DNA from: Myxococcales bacterium
GTDB lineage: Bacteria > Myxococcota_A > Bradymonadia > REDH01
DNA length: 33,202 nt
Reading direction: 5' to 3'
Assembly (NCBI GenBank): GCA_947496715.1
Contig: CANMDT010000022.1
Coordinates: 1 to 33,202 of the forward strand
The notes beneath the pieces are model-generated. The model searched no databases and was not told where the DNA came from. It saw only the letters and a list, made by a program, of their open reading frames with translations. How positions within the stretch are numbered: position 1 is the stretch's first letter; each line of letters begins with the position of its first letter. The translations under genes and the position numbers were made by a program. Of this stretch, positions 1-7,281 are shown in pieces.

Positions 1-1
1 G

Positions 2-970
2 CAGCAGGTGCTGATGTATGAGACGGGGCTGACCGACTACGAGGATATCTTCGAGGGCAGCGTGGTCATCGAGCGTGAGACGGCTCGGACGATGGCCGCT
101 GCGCGCGAGGTGGCGCTGGAGCTTCGGGCGCAGGGCTTTGAGCGGTCGATCGGCTTCATCGCGCGGCGGCTGACGCAGAACCTGGTGGAGGCCTCCGCGG
201 CGCTCGAGCGGGGCGAGCGGCTGCGGGTGGGGGTGAATGCCTTCACGGGAGAGCTGAACATTGCCCGCAAGCCGCGGTATGAGGACGACAGCGCGGAGCG
301 GGCGGTGGGTGCGGCCCGTCAGGTGGCCGGCGTCGCTGATTGGCGCGCAGCCCGCGATGCGGGCGCGGTGGCCTCGGCACGCGAGCAGCTCGAGGCCGCG
401 GCCCGGTCGGGCGCCAACCTGGTGGAGGCCTCGCTGGTGCTCGCCAAAGCAGGCGGCACGACGGGCGAGTGGACCGAAACCTTGGCCCGCGCCTTTGGCG
501 GTCGCTACCAGGCCACCATCGGCAGTGATGTGGCCGCCTACCGTCCGTTGAACCTCCCGACGGCGGCGCGACCCTACCGGGTCTTCCTCGCCAAGAGCGG
601 GCTCGATGGCCATGTGAACGCGGTGAAGCTGCTGGCCTATGCCTGCCGGCAGTCGGGCATGGAGGTCATCTACTCGGGCCTGCAGCAGACGCCCGCGGCG
701 ATCGTGAGCGGCGCGGTGCAGGAGGGAGCCGAGGTTATCGGCATCTCCTGTCTCTCTGGCGCCCACCTCCATGTGGCGCGGGAGGTGATGGCGGCACTTG
801 CGGCTCGCGGCATCAGCGACCTGCCTGTCGTCTTGGGCGGCATCATCCCCGACCACGACGCAGCGACGCTTCGCGAGCTTGGCGTTGCGGCCGTCTTCAC
901 CCCCAAAGACAGCGATGTGGGTGCCATTGTGGGTCGGCTCATCGCGCTTGCCGAAGGCTCCCCACCTTGA
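2..970 (+). CDS. Ethylmalonyl-CoA mutase-like (MeaA family) B12 mutase, C-terminal part
   Basis: The gene enters from the left edge, so only the last 322 residues are visible. The visible part holds the end of the (alpha/beta)8 mutase domain (QQVLMYETGL, then GVNAFTGE and GTTGEWTETL) followed by a C-terminal cobalamin-binding domain. That domain contains SGLDGHVNAVK, whose His (codon at 611-613) is the expected lower cobalt ligand, then ISCLSGAHL and VLGGIIPDHD. The blocks LSGAHL, GGIIP and FTPKD are the pattern I know from ethylmalonyl-CoA mutase/MeaA rather than from methylmalonyl-CoA mutase, which has DGHDRGAK and SSLAAGHK. The usual DxHxxG has Ala in place of the last Gly. The family rearranges the carbon skeleton of acyl-CoA using adenosylcobalamin. 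Substrate identity is inferred; the active-site half lies outside the window. Confidence 0.8.
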   Translation, partial: QQVLMYETGLTDYEDIFEGSVVIERETARTMAAAREVALELRAQGFERSIGFIARRLTQNLVEASAALERGERLRVGVNAFTGELNIARKPRYEDDSAERAVGAARQVAGVADWRAARDAGAVASAREQLEAAARSGANLVEASLVLAKAGGTTGEWTETLARAFGGRYQATIGSDVAAYRPLNLPTAARPYRVFLAKSGLDGHVNAVKLLAYACRQSGMEVIYSGLQQTPAAIVSGAVQEGAEVIGISCLSGAHLHVAREVMAALAARGISDLPVVLGGIIPDHDAATLRELGVAAVFTPKDSDVGAIVGRLIALAEGSPP

Positions 971-975
971 CAGAA

Positions 976-1007
976 GGGGGGCGCGTTGTTTCTAACGGCG
1001 CACCCCC
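976..1007 (+). terminator. GC-rich hairpin just after the mutase gene
   Basis: Five G residues (976-980) pair with five C residues (1003-1007). GCGC (981-984) pairs with GCGC (998-1001), and GTT (985-987) pairs with AAC (994-996). The loop is six bases, with single-base bulges at 997 and 1002. The stem begins five bases after the stop codon. No T-tract follows, so it is either an atypical terminator or a 3'-end stabilising stem. A second small hairpin, GCCGGC/GCCGGC at 1021-1037 with a five-base loop, lies between it and the next start. Confidence 0.4.
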
Positions 1008-1049
1008 GATGATGGTCGGCGCCGGCAGTTCGCCGGCAGTCGCAGTCGG

Positions 1050-1397
1050 GTGTCTGAGGTGGCCGTGTTCTATGTCGTCTATGTAGAGGTGGAGGCCGAG
1101 ACGGCCGCGGCGTGGGAGGACTACATGCGTGGTCACCACATCCAGGAGGTGGTCGACACAGGCTGCTTCACGGGCGCGGTCTTCGCCTCCCTGGACGAGT
1201 CGCCTGCTGGCAAGCGGGCCTTCCGTACCATCTACATGGCCGACGACCGGGCCGCGGTGGATCGCTACTTTGCGACCTTTGCCGCCGGCCTCCGTGATGA
1301 CCACAACCGGCGCTTCGGCAGTCAGGTATCCGCGCGCCGCGAGGTATTGGAAGTGATTTCGAGATTTGCGCCGCTGGCGCCCGTAACAGGAGAGTAG
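1050..1397 (+). CDS. DUF4286 family protein
   Basis: A 115-residue protein with a GTG start. Its pattern matches DUF4286: an N-terminal beta-strand (VAVFYVVYVEV), AAAWEDYMRGHHIQEVVDTGCFTGAVF, an aromatic central strand, and a C-terminal block YFATFAAGLRDDHNRRFG. The family is a small ferredoxin-like alpha/beta fold with no established function. The gene ends two bases before the start of hppD, and the Shine-Dalgarno of hppD (AGGAGAG, 1388-1394) lies inside its last codons, so the two are very probably co-transcribed. The start codon is not certain because only weak purine-rich sequence precedes 1050. A function linked to tyrosine catabolism would be a guess from position alone. Confidence 0.75.
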   Translation: MSEVAVFYVVYVEVEAETAAAWEDYMRGHHIQEVVDTGCFTGAVFASLDESPAGKRAFRTIYMADDRAAVDRYFATFAAGLRDDHNRRFGSQVSARREVLEVISRFAPLAPVTGE

Positions 1398-1399
1398 AG

Positions 1400-2548
1400 A
1401 TGGCTCGTTCGCAAGCGCTTGGTTTGATGTCGGTGGAGGCGGTTCACTTCTATGTGAAGACGCTCGACCGCGCCCGTGCCTTCTGGGTGGATAAGATGGA
1501 CCTGACCTGGATTGGTCAGACGACGGAGGCTTGGGAGGCCAAGGCGGGCGAGCGCTCGATTGCGCTCCGGGCCGGCAACGCCACCTACCTCTGCACCGAG
1601 GCGCTGCAGCCGCGGAGCGCCGCGGGCCGGTTCCTCAACCACCATCCCGATGGCGTCGGCGAGCTCATCTACCGGGTCGAGGATGTGGAGCGGACCTTCA
1701 AGACGCTCAACGAGCGTGGCGCAGCCATCCTGAACAACATCGAGACCCATACCAGCGAAGATGGCACCCTGCGCCGCTTCTCCATCGCGACGCCCTTCGG
1801 CGATGTGCTCTTCACCTTCCAGCAGCGCGACGGCTTCCGCGAGATCGCGCCCGGCATTGCCCACTTCGAGGCGCCCAAGGGCGGCACCAACCGCTACGGC
1901 TTTGCCGAGGTTGACCACATCACCAGCAACTTCATGACGCTCAAGCCCATGCTGCTCTGGGCCAAGGATGTGATGGGCTTTGAGGAGTACTGGGGCATCG
2001 AGTTCCACACCGAGGATGTCTCGCCGGAGCGCGAGACCGGTTCGGGCCTCAAGTCTGTCGTGGTGTGGGACCCGCACAGCGGCATCAAGTTCGCCAACAA
2101 CGAGCCCAAGAAGCCCTTCTTCGACCGCTCACAGATCTACACCTTCATCGAAGACAACCATGGGCCCGGCGTGCAGCACACGGCGCTCACGGTCCGCGAC
2201 ATCATGGACGTCGTTCCCATGATGCGGGAGAACGGCGTGCCCTTCATGCCCACGCCCGGCAGCTACTACGAGATGCTGCCGGCCCGCCTGGCGGAGTCTG
2301 CGATTGTCATCGACGAGACCATGCCGGAGCTGGCCAAGCGCGAGGTGCTCGTGGATGGCGAAGGCCCGGGCAAGTACATGCTCCAGATCTTCTGCAAGGA
2401 CTTCGGTAACATCTTCCAGTCGCCCGACGCCGGCCCCTTCTTCCTGGAGATCATCCAGCGCAAGGGCGACCGCGGCTTTGGCGGCGGCAACTTCCGCGCG
2501 CTGTTTGAGTCCATTGAGCGTGAACAGCAGGCGACGGGTCGCATCTAA
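1400..2548 (+). CDS. hppD: 4-hydroxyphenylpyruvate dioxygenase
   Basis: A 382-residue enzyme of the two-domain VOC fold. It converts 4-hydroxyphenylpyruvate to homogentisate, the second step of tyrosine degradation. The three Fe(II) ligands are visible: His173 in VDHITSN, His260 in GVQHTAL and Glu350 in FFLEIIQRKG. The C-terminal signature RKGDRGFGGGNFRALFESIE, which closes over the active site, is intact. Length is normal for a bacterial HPPD. The ATG at 1400 follows AGGAGAG by five bases. The next gene encodes the enzyme that uses its product, so the two form a catabolic operon. Fumarylacetoacetase and maleylacetoacetate isomerase are not in this window. The protein looks complete and functional. 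Confidence 0.96.
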   Translation: MARSQALGLMSVEAVHFYVKTLDRARAFWVDKMDLTWIGQTTEAWEAKAGERSIALRAGNATYLCTEALQPRSAAGRFLNHHPDGVGELIYRVEDVERTFKTLNERGAAILNNIETHTSEDGTLRRFSIATPFGDVLFTFQQRDGFREIAPGIAHFEAPKGGTNRYGFAEVDHITSNFMTLKPMLLWAKDVMGFEEYWGIEFHTEDVSPERETGSGLKSVVVWDPHSGIKFANNEPKKPFFDRSQIYTFIEDNHGPGVQHTALTVRDIMDVVPMMRENGVPFMPTPGSYYEMLPARLAESAIVIDETMPELAKREVLVDGEGPGKYMLQIFCKDFGNIFQSPDAGPFFLEIIQRKGDRGFGGGNFRALFESIEREQQATGRI

Positions 2549-2563
2549 CCAGCGGAGGCAGCG

Positions 2564-3736
2564 ATGATTCAGCGGCTCGTAGCGGGCGAGGTCCCGGCCA
2601 AGCATCACATCAAGTTCACCGACGCGGAGGGGCGCATCCGGCACGAGGAGGCCCACACCCGTGAGGGCTTCGATGGCCCCTTCACGCTCATGTATCACCT
2701 GCACGAGCCGCACCGGCACACGGAGTGGGGCGTCTCGGAGTATGGCTTCGCGCCGCCCGTCGCCGAAGGGCTCGATACGGTGATGCCGCTGCGGCGCCGC
2801 CACTTCAAGTCGTTCGAGTTGCCCCGCCGCGGAGGCTCCCCGCTGAACTCCCGCGTCGCGCTGCAGTTCAACAAGGATGTGGTCTTCTCGTCGGTGAAGC
2901 CGACGGAGTCAGACCCTGTCTACTTCTCGAACGCCGACGGCGACGACCTCTACTACATCCACAAGGGCTCGGGCATCCTCCGCACGCCGCTGGGCGATCT
3001 GCGGTTCGGCCACCGCGACTATGTCTGCGTGCCCCGGAGCATCAAGCACCGGTTCGTGCTCGACGAAGGGGTGGAGCAGGACTGGATCTGCTTTGAGATT
3101 CGGAACACCATCCGGCTGCCCAAGCAGTGGCTGACCCACAACGGTCAGATCCGGATGGACGCGCCCTTCTGCCACCGCGACTTCATCGCGCCCACCTTCA
3201 CCGGGCCGAACGACGAGGGTATCCGCACCTTCGTCGTGAAGCAGCAGGACCGCTTCACGCAGTTCACGCTGGCCCACTCGCCGCTCGATGTCGTGGGCTG
3301 GGATGGCAGCGTCTATCCGTGGACCTTCAACATCCTCAAGTTCCAGGCCCGGGCCGGCCTCGTCCACCTGCCGCCCGACTGGCATGGAACCTTCGCCTTC
3401 GGCGGCGGCATCATCTGCAGCTTCGTGCCGCGCATGGTCGACTTTCACGAGCAGGCCATCCCCTGTCCCTACCCGCACGAGGCGGTGCACTGCGACGAGA
3501 TCCTCTTCTACGCGGAGGGCAACTTCATCTCGCGCAAGGGCATCGGTTCGGGGAGCATCTCCTACCACCCGCGCGGCGTCATGCATGGCCCCCACCCGGG
3601 CGCCTACGAGGGCTCCATCGGCCACCGGAGCACGAACGAACTGGCGGTGATGATGGACACCTTTGTGCCGCTCGAGGTCTGCAAGACGGCGATCGCGGTG
3701 GAAGACAACGAATACCATGGGAGCTGGCGTCCATGA
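2564..3736 (+). CDS. hmgA: Homogentisate 1,2-dioxygenase
   Basis: A 390-residue cupin-fold Fe(II) dioxygenase that opens the ring of homogentisate to maleylacetoacetate. Supporting blocks are the N-terminal [13 protein letters not shown], the central [23 protein letters not shown] cupin motif, and two metal-site segments near the C terminus: HEAVHCDE (residues 305-312) and [11 protein letters not shown] (about 337-346). Exact ligand assignment needs an alignment, because spacing differs slightly from the human enzyme. It is shorter than eukaryotic HGD (about 445 residues), consistent with the compact bacterial form. The start at 2564 has AGCGGAGG at 2551-2558. It lies 15 bases after hppD, and its stop overlaps the gpmA start in ATGA. 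Confidence 0.92.
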   Translation: MIQRLVAGEVPAKHHIKFTDAEGRIRHEEAHTREGFDGPFTLMYHLHEPHRHTEWGVSEYGFAPPVAEGLDTVMPLRRRHFKSFELPRRGGSPLNSRVALQFNKDVVFSSVKPTESDPVYFSNADGDDLYYIHKGSGILRTPLGDLRFGHRDYVCVPRSIKHRFVLDEGVEQDWICFEIRNTIRLPKQWLTHNGQIRMDAPFCHRDFIAPTFTGPNDEGIRTFVVKQQDRFTQFTLAHSPLDVVGWDGSVYPWTFNILKFQARAGLVHLPPDWHGTFAFGGGIICSFVPRMVDFHEQAIPCPYPHEAVHCDEILFYAEGNFISRKGIGSGSISYHPRGVMHGPHPGAYEGSIGHRSTNELAVMMDTFVPLEVCKTAIAVEDNEYHGSWRP

Positions 3737-4479
3737 GCTACAAGCTGATTCTGCTCCGCCACGGCGAGAGCACCTGGAATGTGGAGAACCGGTTCACCGG
3801 CTGGGCCGATGTGGACCTGAGCGACAAGGGTCGCGGCGAGGCCCGTGCGGCTGGTGAGCTGCTCCGCAAGGAGGGCATCCTGCCGACCGCGGTGCATACC
3901 TCGCTGCTGCGCCGAGCCATCCACACTTCGCAGATTGGCCTTGATGCCGCGCGCCTCGACTTCATCCCGGTGCATCGGCACTGGCGGCTGAATGAGCGCC
4001 ATTACGGGGCGCTGCAGGGGCTGAACAAGACTGAGACCGCCGCGAAGCACAGCGAGGCGCAGGTATTCGTCTGGCGCCGGAGCTTCGATGTTCCGCCGCC
4101 GCCGCTCTCCGTGGTGGATGACCGCCACCCGTCGCACGATGCGCGCTACGCCTCGCTCGCGCCCGAGCAGCTCCCCGACACCGAGTGTCTCAAAGATGTC
4201 GTCGAGCGGGTGCTCCCCTACTGGTACGATGTGCTGGTGCCGCAGCTTCGCGCCGGTGGAACCCCGCTGGTGGTGGCCCACGGCAACAGCCTTCGCGCGC
4301 TAGCGAAGCACCTCGAGGGCATCTCGGATGATGCCATCGCCGACTTGAACATCCCGACTGCCGCGCCGCGCGTCTATGAACTCAGCAAGACGCTCGTGGT
4401 GCGGAAGGTCTACTACCTGGGCGACCAGGAGGCGATTGCGGCTGCGGCCGCCGCGGTAGCCGCCCAGGCAAAGGGCTAG
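3733..4479 (+). CDS. gpmA: 2,3-bisphosphoglycerate-dependent phosphoglycerate mutase
   Basis: A 248-residue histidine-phosphatase-superfamily enzyme interconverting 3- and 2-phosphoglycerate in glycolysis and gluconeogenesis. The phosphorylated histidine is His10 in LRHGES, the proton donor is Glu88 in [13 protein letters not shown], and the second catalytic histidine is His183 in [20 protein letters not shown] and the C-terminal [14 protein letters not shown] are typical of dPGM. An Ala-rich tail ([15 protein letters not shown]) ends the protein. The start ATG shares ATGA with the hmgA stop, implying translational coupling to the tyrosine-degradation genes. That is an unusual partner for a glycolytic enzyme. 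The same frame is open upstream inside hmgA, but that extension is non-homologous and is rejected. Confidence 0.95.
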   Translation: MSYKLILLRHGESTWNVENRFTGWADVDLSDKGRGEARAAGELLRKEGILPTAVHTSLLRRAIHTSQIGLDAARLDFIPVHRHWRLNERHYGALQGLNKTETAAKHSEAQVFVWRRSFDVPPPPLSVVDDRHPSHDARYASLAPEQLPDTECLKDVVERVLPYWYDVLVPQLRAGGTPLVVAHGNSLRALAKHLEGISDDAIADLNIPTAAPRVYELSKTLVVRKVYYLGDQEAIAAAAAAVAAQAKG

Positions 4480-4500
4480 CAGGCCCTGCGCCGGTTCCCT

Positions 4501-5478
4501 TCAGCGGGCGGCGCAGGCAATCGGAGCAAAGGCATCGGCGCAGAGGCTCTCTTCGTTGCAGATTCCCGAGGCGCAGCTGTCTGAGGGACCTGGGCTGGTG
4601 CAGGGCTCGCCATTGGAGAGCCGCGGCATGCAGGCGGGCATGTCTATGGTGAGGTCGCAGAAGAGGCCGTCGCGGCAGTCGCGCGTGTTGCTGCAGTCGG
4701 CGCCGGTGTCGAGCAAGAGGCGGCAGGTGTCGGTGGCCGTGTCGCAGTAGCCACCGTCGCACCGGTTGGTAGCAGCGCAGGACTGGCCGGGGGTGGGGTA
4801 GGGCTGGCAGATTGTGCCGTCGCAATAGGAGCGGAGGCAGCGTGCGCCCTCGGCGTCGCAGGCGCCACCGACCGCGACGTAGGTGCGCGGGTCCTCTTCC
4901 TGACAAGTACCCTGTACGCCAATGCCGAAGGTGCAGGTTGCGCCCGGTTGGCAGCTGTTTGAGGTGGTGCAGGTTGCGCCGATGGCGAGGAACTCGGTGC
5001 AGACGCCGGGGCAGGTATCGCCGAACTGGCACCAGCCCGTGGCGCACTCGTCGTTCCAGTTGCAGTCGCCGCCGAGCGGGCGGGTACCATCGAGGAGGTC
5101 CCAATCGTTGTCGTCGATGGCGCAGGAGTCGCCACCGAGGGAGCTGATGGCGGCGCAGAGACTTGCCTCGTTCCAACGCACGGTGCCGTCTGTGAGCGAG
5201 GGCTCGAGGGTCGCCGCAAAGTTGGCCTGGAGGAAGTTGGAGAAGGCGGCCTGGGAGACAGGTCCGCGAGCAAGCGAACCGCCCACATCGCAGCGTCCTG
5301 CCGCTTCGGCGTAGGCCGTTGCGAAGCTCTCAAGCGCGGTCGCAGTGGAGCAGTTCACCGAGCCACCGCCGCCACCACCGCCACCGCCACCGCCGCTACC
5401 GCCACCACCGCGTTCGGGTTGGGCGTCGTCGCAGGCGGAGAAGAGGAGAAGGGATGCGAGGAGACAGAGGTGGCGCAT
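4501..5478 (-). CDS. Cys-rich lipoprotein with polyglycine linker (Dickkopf-N-like repeats)
   Basis: A 325-residue predicted lipoprotein. MRHLCLLASLLLFSAC ends in a lipobox with Cys16, followed by DD. Next comes a Gly/Ser tract of about 16 residues (from about residue 24), then an alpha-helical region, and from about residue 140 a Cys-rich region. The Cys-rich part consists of short repeats of the type GxxC..xxC..GxC..xxxC, for example GQSCAATNRCDGGYCD and GADCSNTRDCRDGLFCD. These resemble the Dickkopf N-terminal Cys-rich domains common in myxobacterial secreted proteins. The disulfide-rich modules imply an exported, surface-attached protein. No catalytic motif is visible and the function is unknown. 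The Asp-Asp after the lipid Cys would signal inner-membrane retention in E. coli, but this rule may not hold here. The gene is convergent with gpmA, 21 bases apart. Confidence 0.8.
   Translation of the reverse strand: MRHLCLLASLLLFSACDDAQPERGGGGSGGGGGGGGGGGSVNCSTATALESFATAYAEAAGRCDVGGSLARGPVSQAAFSNFLQANFAATLEPSLTDGTVRWNEASLCAAISSLGGDSCAIDDNDWDLLDGTRPLGGDCNWNDECATGWCQFGDTCPGVCTEFLAIGATCTTSNSCQPGATCTFGIGVQGTCQEEDPRTYVAVGGACDAEGARCLRSYCDGTICQPYPTPGQSCAATNRCDGGYCDTATDTCRLLLDTGADCSNTRDCRDGLFCDLTIDMPACMPRLSNGEPCTSPGPSDSCASGICNEESLCADAFAPIACAAR
5362..5411. repeat. Low-complexity CCGCCA/CCACCG tract encoding polyglycine
   Basis: An irregular microsatellite of CCG/CCA/GCC triplets within the Cys-rich lipoprotein gene. 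On the minus strand it encodes the Gly-rich linker right after the lipid-anchored N terminus. Tracts of this sort can change length by slippage in units of three bases and so alter linker length without a frameshift. Confidence 0.8.
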
Positions 5479-5516
5479 GTTCAGCTCCGAGGAGGGCGTG
5501 GCGGCAAAAACGCGAA

Positions 5517-5534
5517 ACGCCGCGGGTGCGGCGT
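5517..5534 (-). terminator. Probable rho-independent terminator of rpsU
   Basis: Read on the minus strand, ACGCCGC and GCGGCGT form a perfect seven-base-pair stem with a four-base loop. It is followed by TTCGCGTTTTT (5516-5506). It lies 35 bases after the rpsU stop. A second six-base-pair hairpin with loop GAGC sits at 5546-5561, between the stop codon and this stem. The T-tract is interrupted, so termination may be partial and allow some read-through into the lipoprotein gene. Confidence 0.5.
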
Positions 5535-5568
5535 GGCGGTCGGCAGGCGACGAGCGTCGCCCATCGAA

Positions 5569-5805
5569 CTACTCGGGGCGGGTGCGGAGCGACCGCCGAC
5601 GGCGGCGCTCGGCGTCGCGCTGCTTGCGCTTGGCCTTGACGCTGGGCTTCTCGTAGTAGCGGCGGTTCTTGACCTCCTTGAGGATACCCTCACGGGCCAT
5701 GGCGCGCTTGAGGCGACCGATGGCGCGCTCAACGGCTCCGTCAACCTTGACCTCAAGGGGGCCAAGCTCAGTCTCATTGCGGGTCTGCATCGCTTCTTTG
5801 CTCAT
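5569..5805 (-). CDS. rpsU: 30S ribosomal protein S21
   Basis: A 78-residue basic protein. The core GPLEVKVDGAVERAIGRLKRAMAREGILKEVKNRRYYEKPSVKAKRKQRDAERRRRR matches S21 throughout: the family's RxFKR..xxxGIL..+.RR.YEKPS.KRK pattern is clear. S21 binds the 30S platform near the anti-Shine-Dalgarno region and helps initiation. The N-terminal leader MSKEAMQTRNETEL is somewhat longer than in E. coli S21 (71 residues), so the true start could be an internal codon. However, the ATG at 5805 has a purine-rich AGGCGAG just upstream. The gene is transcribed divergently from tmk, from a candidate promoter at 5870-5898. Confidence 0.93.
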   Translation of the reverse strand: MSKEAMQTRNETELGPLEVKVDGAVERAIGRLKRAMAREGILKEVKNRRYYEKPSVKAKRKQRDAERRRRRSLRTRPE

Positions 5806-5869
5806 GTATCTCGCCTAACCAGGTCGTGGGAGCACCGCGTGCGCGGCGTCCAAGATCAAAGGGAGCGCA

Positions 5870-5898
5870 TCGGTAACATTGTGAGGCGCGAGGGTCAA
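5870..5898 (-). promoter_or_regulatory. Candidate sigma70-type promoter for rpsU
   Basis: On the minus strand, TTGACC (5898-5893) is separated by 17 bases from TACCGA (5875-5870), which is preceded by TGT in extended -10 position. The -35 is a 5/6 consensus match and the -10 is weak (3/6). The predicted leader is about 57 bases. Confidence 0.35.
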
Positions 5899-5992
5899 GC
5901 GAATGGAGCATGGTGCATGCCCGTTTTCTGGTGCGTTGACGGCAATCCGGAGGGATGCGAAGAGCGCCCCCGCATTGCCGCGCGAGGTGAAG

Positions 5993-6613
5993 ATGTTTTT
6001 GGTGCTCGAAGGACTGGATGGCGCAGGGACGACGACGCAGCTCGGCCTGCTTTCTGAGCGTCTCACTTCGGCAGGCATCGACCACCTCACCACGCGCGAA
6101 CCCACAGGGCGGCTCGTAGGGCGCACCATCCGGCAGATTCTCGCCGGCAAGCTGCTACGGCCCGACGGAAGCTCCTTTGACGCCGAGACGCTGGCGCTCC
6201 TCTTTGCCACCGACCGGCTCGACCACCTGACCCACCTCATCGAACCGGCGCTGGCCCACGGGAAGTGGGTCATCTCCGACCGCTATGTCCACAGCTCGCT
6301 CGCCTACCAGGGGATGGAGGTGGACCGGCACTGGGTTGCCAAGATCAATGCGCAGGCGCGGCCGGCCGATCTGGTCATCTGGCTCGACCTCGACCCCGAG
6401 GCCTGCATGGAGCGGGTTGCCGCGCGTGGCGGCGAGCGGGACATCTTCGAGACCGCAGAGAAGCTGAAGCTCTTCGCGGAGGGCTACGCGCAGTCGTTTG
6501 CGCTGCGGAGCGACCCGTGGGTGAAGGTGTCGGGCGAGGGCAGCCGCGAAGAGGTTGCAGCGCGCATCTGGGCCGCCGTCAGCGCGGCTCGTCCGAGCCG
6601 ACTTCTGGGCTGA
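5993..6613 (+). CDS. tmk: Thymidylate kinase
   Basis: A 206-residue P-loop kinase that phosphorylates dTMP to dTDP. The start at 5993 is preferred over the in-frame ATG at 5903: GAGGTG lies five bases upstream, and homology begins at MFLVLEGLDGAG. Family blocks are present: the P-loop region, the TREPTG loop, the DRYVHSSLAYQG motif with the substrate-binding Arg and Tyr, DLVIWLDLDPE, and the LID segment RGGERDIFE. The P-loop reads GLDGAGTTTQ, so the position normally held by the Walker A lysine (residue 13) is Thr. I recall K-less forms in some bacterial and archaeal Tmks, but it is notable. The gene overlaps lipB tail to tail by 35 bases (6579-6613). Confidence 0.93.
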   Translation: MFLVLEGLDGAGTTTQLGLLSERLTSAGIDHLTTREPTGRLVGRTIRQILAGKLLRPDGSSFDAETLALLFATDRLDHLTHLIEPALAHGKWVISDRYVHSSLAYQGMEVDRHWVAKINAQARPADLVIWLDLDPEACMERVAARGGERDIFETAEKLKLFAEGYAQSFALRSDPWVKVSGEGSREEVAARIWAAVSAARPSRLLG

Positions 6614-7277
6614 GTTCGAGGCCCAGCGCTGCTGCGAAGCGGATGGCGCAGGCTTCGGCGGCCTCGGTGAGCGCAGGTGGTTGCGCGGTGAGCGCGGCGA
6701 CCGAGGTGGCCGAGGCGCCGGGCATGCCGCAGGGAACAAAGAGGGAGAAGGCGTCGAGGCTGGTGGTGAGGTTGAGCGCCGCGCCGTGCATCGAGACGCC
6801 GCGGCTGATGCGCATGCCGACGGCCGCCAGCTTGCCCTGTTCGGTCCAGAGGCCTGGGTGGGCGGTGTCGTAGGGTGCGCTGATGCCGAGCGTTGCGAGA
6901 TAGGCAGAGACTGAGCCTGCGAGCGCGCGCACCAGGTCGGAGGGGCCGATGCGGAGGGCGCGCGTATCGACGACGGCGTAGAGCACGAGCTGGCCCGGGC
7001 CGTGGTAGGTGACCTCGCCGCCGCGGTCGCTGACGACCAGTTCGATGCCGCGCGCACGGAGCTGCTCCTCGGGGAGGAGGAGGTCTGTGGGCGCGGCACG
7101 GCGCCCCATCGTGATGACGGGGTCGTGCTCGAGGGTGAAGAGGCGGTGCTGGCCGGAGCCATCCACCAGCGCCTGCCAGGCCGCGGTCTGGCGCTCCATC
7201 GCAGCCCCGTACCCGATGCGTCCCCAGTGGGACCATGCGAGCAGGCGAGGCGGCGCTGTGGCCGGAGCGGGCTCCAC
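6579..7277 (-). CDS. lipB: Lipoyl(octanoyl) transferase
   Basis: A 232-residue enzyme that transfers octanoyl from acyl carrier protein to the lipoyl domains of 2-oxoacid dehydrogenases and the glycine cleavage H protein. LipB hallmarks are present: LEHDPVITMGRRA near the N terminus, DRGGEVTYHGPGQLVLYAVVD, the lysine in GKLAAVGMRI, SMHGAALNL, and the catalytic cysteine in FVPCGM. The GTG at 7277-7275 was chosen because it lies four bases after the stop of the upstream gene and gives the family's usual N terminus. The open frame runs further upstream, but only as low-complexity overlap with that gene. Co-transcription with the HARE-HTH gene is likely. No strong Shine-Dalgarno is seen, so translational coupling may drive it. 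Confidence 0.9.
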   Translation of the reverse strand: MEPAPATAPPRLLAWSHWGRIGYGAAMERQTAAWQALVDGSGQHRLFTLEHDPVITMGRRAAPTDLLLPEEQLRARGIELVVSDRGGEVTYHGPGQLVLYAVVDTRALRIGPSDLVRALAGSVSAYLATLGISAPYDTAHPGLWTEQGKLAAVGMRISRGVSMHGAALNLTTSLDAFSLFVPCGMPGASATSVAALTAQPPALTEAAEACAIRFAAALGLELSPEVGSDEPR

Positions 7278-7281
7278 GCCG

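Noticed and set aside
3127-3732. Upstream extension of the gpmA frame within hmgA
   Set aside because: The residues before the ATG at 3733 are Arg/Ala/Leu-rich and unrelated to phosphoglycerate mutase. The family N terminus begins exactly at [13 protein letters not shown].
5903-5992. Earlier in-frame start for tmk
   Set aside because: The 30 extra residues lack homology, and a good ribosome site precedes 5993.
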